A stretch of DNA of 59,487 bases from SZUA-365 sp034002405 (GTDB taxonomy: Bacteria; Bacteroidota; Ignavibacteria; SZUA-365). The stretch covers positions 1 to 59,487 of the forward strand of contig JAVFAS010000013.1 in the NCBI GenBank assembly GCA_034002405.1. The letters are read 5' to 3'. This document shows positions 42,502-49,896 of this stretch, one piece after another. Position numbers and translations under genes: made by a program. The notes beneath the pieces are model-generated. The model was not told the DNA's origin, made no database searches, and was given only the letters and a program-made list of their open reading frames with translations. Numbering within the stretch: the first letter of the stretch is position 1; each line of letters starts with the position of its first letter.

Positions 42502-43782
42502 ATGTGGAAACTCTTTTACAACGCGCTCATCCTTCCCCCGCTCTGGCTGGGCTTTCGCGTGCTGTGGCTGTTCAACCGGAAGGTGCGACGGGGTCTGCGC
42601 GGTCGGCATTCCTCGCTGCAGCGGTTGCGTGTGTTCCTGCGCTCGAATCCCGGCGCACGGCGGCTGTGGGTCCATGCCTCCTCGATGGGAGAATTCGAGC
42701 AGGCGAAACCGATCATCGAGGCTCTGCGCGAACGCGAACCCGACCTGGTGATCATCGCGTCGTTTTTCTCCCCATCGGGGTATGAAAACAATCTCCGCTA
42801 TCGCGCGGTCGATGCCGTCGTGTATCTCCCCTTCGACAGCACACGCCGGGCACGTGCCTTTCTCCAACTCATGCGTCCCACCGCCGCGGTGTTCATCCGC
42901 TATGACGTCTGGCCCAATCACATCTGGGCCTGCCGCGAGATGGGTATTCCGGTCATGTTGGCCAACGCGACACTGCGGGAGAATTCCGGACGTTTGCATC
43001 CGCTGATCCGCCGTTTCCACCGTCGGATCTACGACAGCATGGAGGCGATCCTCACCGTCTCCGAACGTGACGCCGCGGCCTTTCGAGGTCTCGGTCTTCG
43101 CCACGCCCACGTCGAGGCGGTGGGCGACACCCGCTATGACCGCGTCACGGGCCGGGCAGCGCTTTCACGCGCGCGCCTGCTCGTGCCCGATCACATTCTC
43201 GCGGAACGCACGACCATCGTGGTCGGCAGCAGCTGGGCCGAGGACGAAGAAGTGCTCCTGCCCGCGCTGTTTTCGCTGCTCGAACGCGATCCACGCGTGC
43301 TGGTGGTCATCGTGCCGCATGAACCGACCATCGATCATCTGGAATTTCTCGAATACCGCCTGAACGGGAGCGTAAGCCACCTGCGCTTTTCCTACCTCTC
43401 GTCCTGGAATGGGGAGCGCGTGCTTATCGTTGACAGCATCGGCATCCTGCTGCCGCTGTATGCCGTGGCGGATATCGCCTTCGTGGGTGGGGGCTTCAAG
43501 AGCAACGTGCACAACACGCTCGAACCCGCCGCCTACGGCATTCCGGTATTATACGGTCCGAAAATCGGGAATTCCCAGGAAGCGCGCGATCTGGCCAACG
43601 CCGGCGGCGGTTTTGTCGTCCGCTCGAGCGAGGATGTCCGCACCATGCTCGATCTGCTGCTCACCGACGAGGCTCGCCGCGTCGCGGCGGGAGACGCCGC
43701 CGGACGCTTCGTCGCGGCCCGCGCCGGCTCCACCACGCACATCCTCGCGCACATCCTCCCCCTGCTCGACACGACGCGATAA
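42502..43782 (+). CDS. waaA: 3-deoxy-D-manno-octulosonic acid (Kdo) transferase
   Basis: A 426-aa GT30 enzyme that adds Kdo to lipid A at the inner leaflet of the inner membrane, showing that the organism makes LPS. One N-terminal membrane segment (LILPPLWLGFRVLWLF) precedes the GT-B core: WVHASSMGEFEQAKPIIEAL with the catalytic Glu, RYDVWPNHIW, GSSWAEDEEVLLPAL and FVGGGFKSNVHNTLEPAAYG. The ATG at 42502 is preferred over a farther start because the upstream 21 residues are Arg-rich and absent from the family. Confidence 0.96.
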   Translation: MWKLFYNALILPPLWLGFRVLWLFNRKVRRGLRGRHSSLQRLRVFLRSNPGARRLWVHASSMGEFEQAKPIIEALREREPDLVIIASFFSPSGYENNLRYRAVDAVVYLPFDSTRRARAFLQLMRPTAAVFIRYDVWPNHIWACREMGIPVMLANATLRENSGRLHPLIRRFHRRIYDSMEAILTVSERDAAAFRGLGLRHAHVEAVGDTRYDRVTGRAALSRARLLVPDHILAERTTIVVGSSWAEDEEVLLPALFSLLERDPRVLVVIVPHEPTIDHLEFLEYRLNGSVSHLRFSYLSSWNGERVLIVDSIGILLPLYAVADIAFVGGGFKSNVHNTLEPAAYGIPVLYGPKIGNSQEARDLANAGGGFVVRSSEDVRTMLDLLLTDEARRVAAGDAAGRFVAARAGSTTHILAHILPLLDTTR

Positions 43783-43822
43783 TCATCCGCCCGTCGCCGT
43801 GGAGGTGTGTGAATGCGGCACC

Positions 43823-43838
43823 GACGTGCGCGCACGTC
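43823..43838. repeat. 16-bp perfect palindrome between waaA and mazG ends
   Basis: GACGTGCGCGCACGTC, its own reverse complement, sits between the convergent genes and touches the mazG stop codon. There is no T-run, so an intrinsic terminator is not supported. Confidence 0.7.
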
Positions 43839-44607
43839 ATGCCCGTTCGGCGGCCTTGGCCTCGTCCCAGTAGCGGTCCATCTCCTCGAGCGTCGCGTCC
43901 GCGGGCGCGCGGCCTTCCTCGCGCAGTCGGCGTTCGACATGGCGGAAGCGCCGGTCGAATTTGTCGATGGTGCGGCGCAGGGCATCCTCCGGATTGACAT
44001 GAATGAAGCGGCTGAAATTGACGAGGGAGAACAGCAGGTCGCCAACCTCCTCCTCCATTCCCCGGCCGTCGCGGCGCGCCACCGCATCGCGGAGTTCCTC
44101 GAGTTCCTCCTGCACTTTCTTCCACACGTCATCGCGATGCGCCCAGTCGAAGCCGATTTTCGACGCCTTGTCCTGCATGCGATGTGCCTTGAGCAGCGCG
44201 GGGAGCGAGCGCGGCACGCCGTCGATCACCGACGTACGGCCTCCCTCGTCCATCTTGATCTGCTCCCAGTTCCGCAGCACCTCCCCAGTGTTTTCGACCT
44301 TTACATCCGAAAATATATGCGGATGGCGGCGGATGAGCTTGTCGATGATCGCCCGCAGCACGTCGTCGATGGAGAAGCGTCCCCCCTCCTGCGCGATCTG
44401 CGCGTGAAACACCACATGCAGCAGCAGGTCCCCCAACTCATGCCGCAACTCATGGTCGTCGCCGTGGTCGATCGCCTCGACCACCTCGTACGCCTCCTCG
44501 ATCGTATGTCCCTTGATCGAGTCATTGGTCTGCTCGCGGTCCCACGGACACTCCGCCCGCAGCCGCCGCATGATCGCCAGAAGTTCATCAAACGAATATT
44601 CCTGCAT
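43837..44607 (-). CDS. mazG: Nucleoside triphosphate pyrophosphohydrolase MazG
   Basis: A 256-aa all-alpha NTP pyrophosphohydrolase that removes aberrant nucleotides and modulates ppGpp. It has two MazG repeats, with CPWDREQTNDSIKGHTIEEA and EEAYEVVEAIDHGD...ELGDLLLHVVFHA in the first (EExxE...ExxD metal site) and KVQEELEELRDAVARRDGRG with EEVGDLLFSLVNFSRF in the second. The ATG at 44607 is chosen; the upstream extension is divergent with ftsX and not family-like. Confidence 0.96.
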   Translation of the reverse strand: MQEYSFDELLAIMRRLRAECPWDREQTNDSIKGHTIEEAYEVVEAIDHGDDHELRHELGDLLLHVVFHAQIAQEGGRFSIDDVLRAIIDKLIRRHPHIFSDVKVENTGEVLRNWEQIKMDEGGRTSVIDGVPRSLPALLKAHRMQDKASKIGFDWAHRDDVWKKVQEELEELRDAVARRDGRGMEEEVGDLLFSLVNFSRFIHVNPEDALRRTIDKFDRRFRHVERRLREEGRAPADATLEEMDRYWDEAKAAERA

Positions 44608-44732
44608 GCTCTCGTCTCTCGGTGTTTGTAAGGAAACGCATTCTTCCCGTCCGCAAGGTAGCAATTAATTCCCATCCGCTCCCCGTGCGCGGCGCGCGGC
44701 ATGGCAGGGCGCAACGCGCGGCATTGCCCGGC

Positions 44733-44761
44733 TTGCAGAATCGCGACGAAACGCCTAGCTT
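44733..44761 (+). promoter_or_regulatory. Promoter of ftsX
   Basis: TTGCAG (44733-44738), 17-bp spacer, TAGCTT (44756-44761). It places transcription near 44768 and supports the ATG at 44785 as the real start. Confidence 0.6.
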
Positions 44762-44784
44762 TCCTGCCGACAAACCGTGGCCGC

Positions 44785-45669
44785 ATGAGTGTTGCATACA
44801 CCCTGAAAGAAAGCTTCGCGGGATTCCGGAGAAACCGCTCCGCCTCGCTGATCACCGTGTTCACGGTGAGCATTTCCCTGCTGCTGCTCGGAGTCTTCGC
44901 GCTGATCACGATGAATTTCGCGACCTTCGTCGAACAGATCCGCGCGCGCGTGGATCTGGAGGTGTTCATCAAGGGCGATCTCACCGCCGCGCAGCAGGAG
45001 GAGATGGCGGAGATTCTCGCGGGCGTGCCCGGGGTGGAGCACGTGACGTTCATTTCGAAGGAAGACGCGGCGAAGCTGTTCGCCGAGGATTTCGGCGAGA
45101 GCTTCGACGACATCCTCGAAGAAAATCCCTTGCCCCAGAGCTACCGTCTTTCCATCCAGGAGGGGTATAACAATGCCGACAGCGCGCGCTTGATCGCCGG
45201 ACACGTCGAGAAGCTTCGGCTGGTGGAAAGCGTGCATTACCGCAAGCAACTCCTCCAGCTCATTGACCGACGCGCGCGGGCGTTCCAATACGCGGCGCTG
45301 TTCATCGGCATCATCCTCGCCCTCAGCGCGGTGATTCTCGTGGCGAACACGATCCGCCTGACGATCTACGCCAAGCGGCACATCATCCGAACGATGAAGC
45401 TCGTCGGTGCGACCCCCGCATTCATCCGCATCCCGTTCCTGATCGAAGGTGCCACGCACGGCGTCATCGGCGGCATCATCGCCACCGTGCTGCTCGACGT
45501 CGTCTTCACCTTCTTCATCCAACCGCTGTCCGAGGATCTCCTCGTGAACATTGGTGTGACCTATCGTTTTTATTTCGCCCTGATCCTCTCCGGCGGCATC
45601 CTCGGACTCCTCGGCTCCGTCCTCTCCATCGGCCGCTTCCTCAAGGAAGCCCTCGTCCACCCCACCTGA
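44785..45669 (+). CDS. ftsX: Cell division ABC-transporter permease FtsX
   Basis: A 294-aa inner-membrane protein with four helices: one near the N-terminus (SASLITVFTVSISLLLLGVF), a periplasmic domain (about 55-165), and three C-terminal helices including AALFIGIILALSAVILVANT. The conserved SLLLLG, TIRLTIYAKRHIIRTMKLVG and FIRIPFLIEG motifs are present. FtsX works with the ATPase FtsE to activate peptidoglycan hydrolases at division, but ftsE is not adjacent here. The longer in-frame reading from 44701 would start above the promoter. Confidence 0.94.
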   Translation: MSVAYTLKESFAGFRRNRSASLITVFTVSISLLLLGVFALITMNFATFVEQIRARVDLEVFIKGDLTAAQQEEMAEILAGVPGVEHVTFISKEDAAKLFAEDFGESFDDILEENPLPQSYRLSIQEGYNNADSARLIAGHVEKLRLVESVHYRKQLLQLIDRRARAFQYAALFIGIILALSAVILVANTIRLTIYAKRHIIRTMKLVGATPAFIRIPFLIEGATHGVIGGIIATVLLDVVFTFFIQPLSEDLLVNIGVTYRFYFALILSGGILGLLGSVLSIGRFLKEALVHPT

Positions 45670-45680
45670 CCGCCCTTCGT

Positions 45681-45760
45681 CATCTTGTCATCTTGTCATC
45701 TTGCCATCTTGTCATCTTGTCATCCTTCCATCTTGTCATCTTGTCATCCTTCCATCTTGT
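45681..45760. repeat. 8-bp microsatellite, ten units, between ftsX and a methyltransferase
   Basis: CATCTTGT and close variants (CATCCTTC, CATCTTGC) repeated ten times, ending on the stop codon of the convergent methyltransferase gene (45760-45762). Confidence 0.9.
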
Positions 45761-46497
45761 CATCCCATCCTCCCCACCATCCCGAAATACCCCATATACC
45801 TCGCCCCCCCATGTTTCCGGTAGACATCGATCTCATGTTTGTAATGCTTGACCAGCGCCTTCTGATGTTTCATGCCCTCGAAGCGTGATTTGGCGATACC
45901 GCGCACAGTGTCGTGGAACTGGCGGTAGAAGGGATCGAGGACGTCGGAGCGATCCTCGAGCGCCAGCACCTCGACGCCACGTTCTTCCAGCAGCGCGCGC
46001 ACGGCGGGCGGGGTGAGCACCTTGTGATCGGGACTCTCCCAGACATCGCGCGCGAAGGTCGGGACATCCTCCTCGAGCCAGCAGGAATCGGAGGCCAGCA
46101 GCCAGCCGCCGGGCGCAAGCACGCGCAGCACTTCCTTGATCACCTTCCCCGGTGGATAGCTGGACAGCACACCTTCGAGCAGCACGACGGTGAATTGTCC
46201 CGGTCGGAAATTCGTCGCGACCGGTGCCATGAACTGCAGCGACACGCGCGGTGCGAGCTTCATCTCCGCCGCCGCCATCTTTGCATAGAACACCGACTCC
46301 GAATCCTCCTCGATACCGACGATGCGCCCGTCGAAACACCCGGCCAGCGCCAGCGCATTCTCCCCTTGCCGACAGCCCATCAGCAGCAGCGATGCGTCCG
46401 CATCGCGACGGACCTCCTCCGGCACCCGCTCGACCAGCTCCCGGCTCAAGTCCGGTCCCCCCGGCGTCAAATGATAAGGAAACAGACTCTCACTCAT
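45760..46497 (-). CDS. Class I SAM-dependent methyltransferase
   Basis: A 245-aa Rossmann methyltransferase. Motif I is LLLMGCRQGENALALAG, the acidic end of strand 2 is IVGIEEDSESV, then FTVVLLEGVLSSYP and VLRVLAPGGWLLASDSCW as later motifs. The substrate is unknown; small-molecule or protein targets are both possible. The gene starts 2 nt below the udk stop in a purine-rich 16-bp repeat that supplies its Shine-Dalgarno, and ends in an 8-bp microsatellite. Confidence 0.85.
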   Translation of the reverse strand: MSESLFPYHLTPGGPDLSRELVERVPEEVRRDADASLLLMGCRQGENALALAGCFDGRIVGIEEDSESVFYAKMAAAEMKLAPRVSLQFMAPVATNFRPGQFTVVLLEGVLSSYPPGKVIKEVLRVLAPGGWLLASDSCWLEEDVPTFARDVWESPDHKVLTPPAVRALLEERGVEVLALEDRSDVLDPFYRQFHDTVRGIAKSRFEGMKHQKALVKHYKHEIDVYRKHGGARYMGYFGMVGRMG

Positions 46498-46542
46498 CTT
46501 TACCTCTTTCCTTCTTTACCTCTTTCCTTCTTTACCTCTTCC
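46498..46542. repeat. 16-bp tandem repeat over the udk end and the next gene's ribosome site
   Basis: Unit CTTTACCTCTTTCCTT at 46498-46513 and 46514-46529 plus most of a third copy. Read on the minus strand it encodes the charged Udk tail (VKKERGKEGKR), and AGAGG boxes in it precede the methyltransferase ATG. Sixteen is not a multiple of three. Confidence 0.85.
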
Positions 46543-47171
46543 CCCACCCACGCCGCCACCACCTCCACGGCACGCGGATTCTCCCCGCCGTGCGGCACGA
46601 TGATATCGGCATACCGCCGGCTGGGCGCCACGAAACGTTCGAAGCCCGGACGCACGGTGCCGAAGTACTGGTCCCGCACGGAAGTGAAGGAGCGCCCGCG
46701 CTCGACCATATCGCGTTCGACGCGTCGGAGGATGCAGACATCGGCGTCGGCGTCGACATAGACCTTGAGATCCATCCGCGCACGCAGTGCCGCTTCGGCG
46801 AGCACGAGAATGCCTTCGACGAGGATGACGGGACGCGGTTCAAGGATGCGCACCTCCGTTTTCCGACGGTGCGTGGAGAAGTCGTAGATCGGCTGTTCCA
46901 CCGCCGTGCCATCGCGCAGCGCGGAGAGATGCGACGCACAGAGTTCCGTCTCCAGCGAGTCGGGATGGTCATAGTCGATGCGCGCGGGATCGGGCACGGG
47001 CATGCGCGCGAGATCGTGATAATAGGCGTCGTGCTGGAACAGCAGCACGCGCGCCTCGCCCAGGCGTTCGATCAGACGCCGGCAGAGCGTGGTCTTTCCC
47101 GAACCACTGGCGCCGGCGATGCCGATGACGAGAGACCGGGTGTGATGCTGGACAGGAGAAACGTCGTTCAT
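46500..47171 (-). CDS. udk: Uridine/cytidine kinase
   Basis: A 223-aa pyrimidine salvage kinase phosphorylating uridine and cytidine with GTP or ATP. P-loop IGIAGASGSGKTTLCRRL, FQHDAYYHDL, the substrate region YDHPDSLETEL, RDMVERGRSF and FVAPSRRYADIIVPHGG are typical. The ATG at 47171 fits the family start. A longer open frame running through the upstream repeat and gap is rejected. The last dozen residues come from a tandem repeat and are probably not functional. Confidence 0.95.
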   Translation of the reverse strand: MNDVSPVQHHTRSLVIGIAGASGSGKTTLCRRLIERLGEARVLLFQHDAYYHDLARMPVPDPARIDYDHPDSLETELCASHLSALRDGTAVEQPIYDFSTHRRKTEVRILEPRPVILVEGILVLAEAALRARMDLKVYVDADADVCILRRVERDMVERGRSFTSVRDQYFGTVRPGFERFVAPSRRYADIIVPHGGENPRAVEVVAAWVGEEVKKERGKEGKR

Positions 47172-47253
47172 TGCGGGGTTGCGGACCGGTGGCGAGTGGT
47201 TATCTGCTTCGGTAACATACGAATTCCCGCGTTGCCTTTTCCACCGTGGATGA

Positions 47254-47293
47254 CGCCACGCTCCGCCCCGTACGCCACGCTTCGCCCCGTACG
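47254..47293. repeat. 19-bp tandem repeat, left of the gap
   Basis: Unit CGCCACGCTCCGCCCCGTA at 47254-47272 and 47273-47291 (one base change) running into the gap; the same unit continues on the other side. Confidence 0.9.
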
Positions 47294-47393
47294 NNNNNNN
47301 NNNNNNNNNNNNNNNNNNNNNNNNNNNNNNNNNNNNNNNNNNNNNNNNNNNNNNNNNNNNNNNNNNNNNNNNNNNNNNNNNNNNNNNNNNNNN
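47294..47393. other. Assembly gap (100 N) inside a 19-bp tandem array
   Basis: Exactly 100 N, with the same repeat unit on both sides, so the gap is almost certainly a collapsed repeat array. Confidence 0.98.
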
Positions 47394-47421
47394 CGCCCCG
47401 TACGCCACGCTCCGCCCCGTA
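47394..47421. repeat. 19-bp tandem repeat, right of the gap
   Basis: Nine bases of a partial unit then a full copy of CGCCACGCTCCGCCCCGTA, in phase with the array on the left of the gap. Confidence 0.9.
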
Positions 47422-47610
47422 CGTCCCGATCACGGACCTTCCTCCTCCCGCTCGCGCTGCTACGCAGCATCCCGAATGGTGGCGCCGACGCGCGGTCCTT
47501 CCCCGCCGCGACACGCCTCCTGCATGTGCGGACCCCGGGAGGAAGTGAAAAACACACGGTGTCCTCCGCGGTTGGTCTCCCCATCCGCGCTTCCGTGTTA
47601 TCCTCGCGAA

Positions 47611-47641
47611 ATAAAAAAAATCCCCGGTGAGAAACCGGGGA
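47611..47641 (-). terminator. Rho-independent terminator of tRNA-Leu
   Basis: On the minus strand TCCCCGGT / ACCGGGGA form an 8-bp stem with a 5-nt loop, followed by eight T. It begins 10 nt after the tRNA-Leu 3' end. Confidence 0.9.
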
Positions 47642-47650
47642 TCGATCGGG

Positions 47651-47735
47651 TGCCTGGAACAGGAGTCGAACCTGCACGCCCTGTACGGACACTACACCCT
47701 GAATGTAGCGCGTCTGCCAATTCCGCCATCCAGGC
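47651..47735 (-). tRNA. tRNA-Leu (anticodon CAG)
   Basis: An 85-nt cloverleaf with acceptor GCCTGGA / TCCAGGC, anticodon arm CTACA-TTCAGGG-TGTAG (anticodon CAG), the long variable arm expected of a class II tRNA, and T-arm GCAGG-TTCGACT-CCTGT. The 3' CCA is not encoded. A promoter lies upstream and a terminator downstream, so it is a single-gene transcript. Confidence 0.97.
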
Positions 47736-47742
47736 AAGAGTA

Positions 47743-47774
47743 CAAATATACGTCCCGGCGGCGGAGAAAAGCAA
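47743..47774 (-). promoter_or_regulatory. Promoter of tRNA-Leu
   Basis: TTGCTT (47774-47769), 18-bp spacer, TATATT (47750-47745), extended to TATATTTG. The extended box ends 7 bp before the mature tRNA 5' end. Confidence 0.65.
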
Positions 47775-47968
47775 GACGCGGCGAGGAATTCTTCCCGCGT
47801 CAGGAGAGGGTGGTGGTGACGGGAGGCATGTGACGGGGTGGCGAACAGGAGGCCCCCGGTGGGAAGTGCGGGGGTCGGGACCGTGCCGTCATGCGCGAAT
47901 CCGGTCCCGTCGCATCCGGTCGCGACCGGTCAGGGAACCGGATCCCCCCTTGGGGGTAGAAAACTTTA

Positions 47969-47997
47969 TTGACAAATCTGCACATGCGCGGTATATT
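47969..47997 (+). promoter_or_regulatory. Promoter of the TonB-like gene
   Basis: TTGACA (47969-47974), 17-bp spacer, TATATT (47992-47997), the closest match to a consensus housekeeping promoter in the window. The leader is about 45 nt. Confidence 0.75.
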
Positions 47998-48050
47998 GCC
48001 ACACCTGCACAATGTGCAATTCTTCTTCACCGTATCACACAGGATTTCCG

Positions 48051-48707
48051 ATGGCTCTCGAAAAAACTCCCCAGGCCGACATCAGGTCGAAGACGAGGCG
48101 ATGGTATGAAGTCTCGCTCATCATCGCGCTTGTGATCGTGACCGCGGCATTCGCCTTCTTTCCCCAACTCGAGAAGGAAGAAGTCGTGATCAAGGCGGAC
48201 CAGGAAATCGTCAATGTGCAGGACATCGACAACACGCGGCAGGAAAACCGTCCGCCGCCGCCGCCGCGTCCGCCGATTCCCATCGAGGCGCCGAACAGCG
48301 ACGCGATCGAGGACATCGACATCAGTTCCGAGTTCGATATCGAGGAGCAGATGGAAGCGCCCGCCGCTCCGCCCGCACCGAAGAAGGAAGTACAGCAAGA
48401 GGAAGAAGTGTACTTCGAGGTGGTGGAGGATCCTCCGACGATCAAGGGCGGACTCGATGCCGTGCGCAAGCACTTGGTGTATCCCGATCTCGCCATTCGC
48501 GCGGGTGTCGAGGGCACGGTGATCGTGCTGGCGTACGTGAACAAGGACGGCGTGGTGACCGGTACCGACGTGGTGCGGGGCATCGGCGGTGGCTGCGACG
48601 AAGCGGCGATGGATGCCGTGCGCAAGGTGAAATTCAATCCGGGCATGCAGCGCGGCAAGCCGGTGAACGTGAAGGTTTCCGTGCCGGTGAAGTTCCGTCT
48701 CAACTGA
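48051..48707 (+). CDS. TonB-family energy-transducing protein
   Basis: A 218-aa protein with a cytoplasmic N-terminus, one membrane helix (WYEVSLIIALVIVTAAFAFF), a proline-rich periplasmic linker (RPPPPPRPPIPIEAP), and a C-terminal TonB domain: GGLDAVRKHLVYPDLAIRAG, VEGTVIVLAYVNKDGVV and NVKVSVPVKFRL. It couples the proton motive force to outer-membrane transport. exbB/exbD and a receptor are not nearby. The ATG at 48051 is preferred over one at 48012. Confidence 0.93.
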   Translation: MALEKTPQADIRSKTRRWYEVSLIIALVIVTAAFAFFPQLEKEEVVIKADQEIVNVQDIDNTRQENRPPPPPRPPIPIEAPNSDAIEDIDISSEFDIEEQMEAPAAPPAPKKEVQQEEEVYFEVVEDPPTIKGGLDAVRKHLVYPDLAIRAGVEGTVIVLAYVNKDGVVTGTDVVRGIGGGCDEAAMDAVRKVKFNPGMQRGKPVNVKVSVPVKFRLN

Positions 48708-48768
48708 TCGCGCACGCCGGGTTCCCCGCGCGGGGCCCTGTATTCCGGACCCATTGATCTTTTATCGC

Positions 48769-48804
48769 CGCTCGCCGCCTTCCGCGGCGAGCGCGATTGT
48801 TTTT
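48769..48804 (+). terminator. Terminator after the TonB-like gene
   Basis: A 10-bp stem CGCTCGCCGC / GCGGCGAGCG with a 5-nt loop, followed by CGATTGTTTTT. The T-run is interrupted, so strength is uncertain, and it abuts the -35 box of the next promoter. Confidence 0.6.
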
Positions 48805-48831
48805 GTGAGTCGCCCGCGTGCTGACTACCTT
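48803..48831 (+). promoter_or_regulatory. Promoter of the two small lipoproteins and the NHL propeller
   Basis: TTGTGA (48803-48808), 17-bp spacer, TACCTT (48826-48831). It could drive the run up to ssb. Confidence 0.5.
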
Positions 48832-48874
48832 GCATGCGGCGCACAACACCCGACCGTCACTCCCATCATAACCC

Positions 48875-49360
48875 ATGAGTCTGTCCATGAAGAAACGTAT
48901 TGCGACCCTGCTGGCGCTGCTCCCGATCGCGGCGCTGATCATCACCGCCTGCTCTTCCGACGCGATCACCGATTCTCTCGCGATCGAATACGGCGAGATT
49001 TTCATCGCCACGGAAAAAGCCGGCAGCGAAACCACCGTCAACGGCACGATCACCGTGCGCCTGATCAACCGCACCGAGAAGCAGATGAACGTGGGGTTCC
49101 TCGAGGGCGAACTGATCAGCGTGGCGACCGGCGAGTCGGTGCTGCGGTTCCGGCCGATCATTCCCGATTCGTACGGGTCGATTTCCACCCTGCGCCTGCT
49201 CCCGAAGGAAGCGCGTGACGTACCGGTGGTGATGCCACTCGGCCTGCAGGCCTTTGACCGCGCGAAACATCCGCAGGTCGTCGTGGGCATGTCCTTCCAG
49301 ACCACCGACGGCTACCGCACCGACGTGAAGAGTCTGCCGGTCACCGTCGGCACGAAGTGA
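48875..49360 (+). CDS. Small lipoprotein with LEA14/Ig-like domain
   Basis: A 161-aa lipoprotein (signal MKKRIATLLALLPIAALIIT then AC; ATG at 48875 or 48887). The mature domain has TVNGTITVRLINRTEKQMNV and ends TDVKSLPVTVG, suggesting one beta-sandwich of the type that buffers desiccation or binds surface partners, without a firm family. It is followed after 7 nt by a second lipoprotein of similar design. Function unknown. Confidence 0.7.
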   Translation: MSLSMKKRIATLLALLPIAALIITACSSDAITDSLAIEYGEIFIATEKAGSETTVNGTITVRLINRTEKQMNVGFLEGELISVATGESVLRFRPIIPDSYGSISTLRLLPKEARDVPVVMPLGLQAFDRAKHPQVVVGMSFQTTDGYRTDVKSLPVTVGTK

Positions 49361-49367
49361 TCCACGC

Positions 49368-49895
49368 GTGACGCCGCCAACACCGTCCGTGCGTTCCCTG
49401 CTGCCGATCGTGCTCGCGGTCGGCATCGCCGCCTGCGCGGGCATCGCCTGCACGGGCGCCGACGGCAGCGTGGACGGCGACGCGGCATCACTGCCCGAAG
49501 GACTCTGGTGCGCGCCGGTGGAGACATTGGTGTGGAACAACGTGATGCCCGGCACGCGCCCCCGTTGCAACGCCCTGTTGCAGCTGCGTCTGGTCAATCG
49601 TGGCGGCGAGGCGATCGCGTTGGACACCCCCGAAGCGATCATCGCCGCGGCCGAGGACAACCAGCCGATGCGCCGTTTCACGCCGCTGATGTCGATCGAT
49701 GACCGCCGTGTGCGCGACCTGCGGCTCGCGCCGGGGGATTCGATCGACGTGATATTCCGCGCGCCGGATTTCGGACTCGAGCCCATTGACAACGCGCGCC
49801 ATCCGCGGGCGCGCATCCTGCTGCGCATGGCCGCCTCCGGCGGCACGCCGCTGCGCTTCCGCGGTCCGGTCACCGAGATCTTCGTCACCCAATAG
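49368..49895 (+). CDS. Second small lipoprotein with a beta-sandwich domain
   Basis: A 175-aa protein starting with GTG, with a lipoprotein-like signal (LLPIVLAVGIAACAGIAC; either cysteine may be acylated). The mature part (LLQLRLVNRGGEAIALDTPE, LAPGDSIDVIFRAPDFGLEP) resembles the preceding lipoprotein in layout, so the pair may be diverged duplicates. Starts 7 nt after it and ends 1 nt before the NHL gene. Function unknown. Confidence 0.65.
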   Translation: MTPPTPSVRSLLPIVLAVGIAACAGIACTGADGSVDGDAASLPEGLWCAPVETLVWNNVMPGTRPRCNALLQLRLVNRGGEAIALDTPEAIIAAAEDNQPMRRFTPLMSIDDRRVRDLRLAPGDSIDVIFRAPDFGLEPIDNARHPRARILLRMAASGGTPLRFRGPVTEIFVTQ

Positions 49896-49896
49896 G

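Larger units (their letters stand above)
47172..47610. other. Intergenic stretch: repeat array, gap and unassigned DNA
   Basis: This spacer before udk holds the 19-bp repeat array, the N gap and, from 47422 to 47610, sequence with no gene I can support. Open frames there are shadows of tRNA-Leu or of the repeats. No promoter of the local form was found for udk; it may be in the gap. Confidence 0.6.
47736..48050. other. Intergenic control region between tRNA-Leu and the TonB gene
   Basis: A 315-bp divergent spacer with no gene. It holds the tRNA-Leu promoter at one end and the TonB promoter at the other. Between them are several CCGGT boxes, including the perfect palindrome CCGGTCGCGACCGG (47916-47929), and a CCCCC-TT-GGGGG inverted repeat just upstream of the TonB -35 box. 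Both are operator candidates. Confidence 0.55.

Noticed and set aside
46500..47408. Longer udk reading frame through the gap and repeats
   Set aside because: The extra N-terminal part is made of repeat and N; family similarity starts at the ATG at 47171.
47168..47737. Minus-strand frame beginning like WRNWQTR
   Set aside because: This is the translated tRNA-Leu, a known artefact; the frame continues through the repeat array and N gap.
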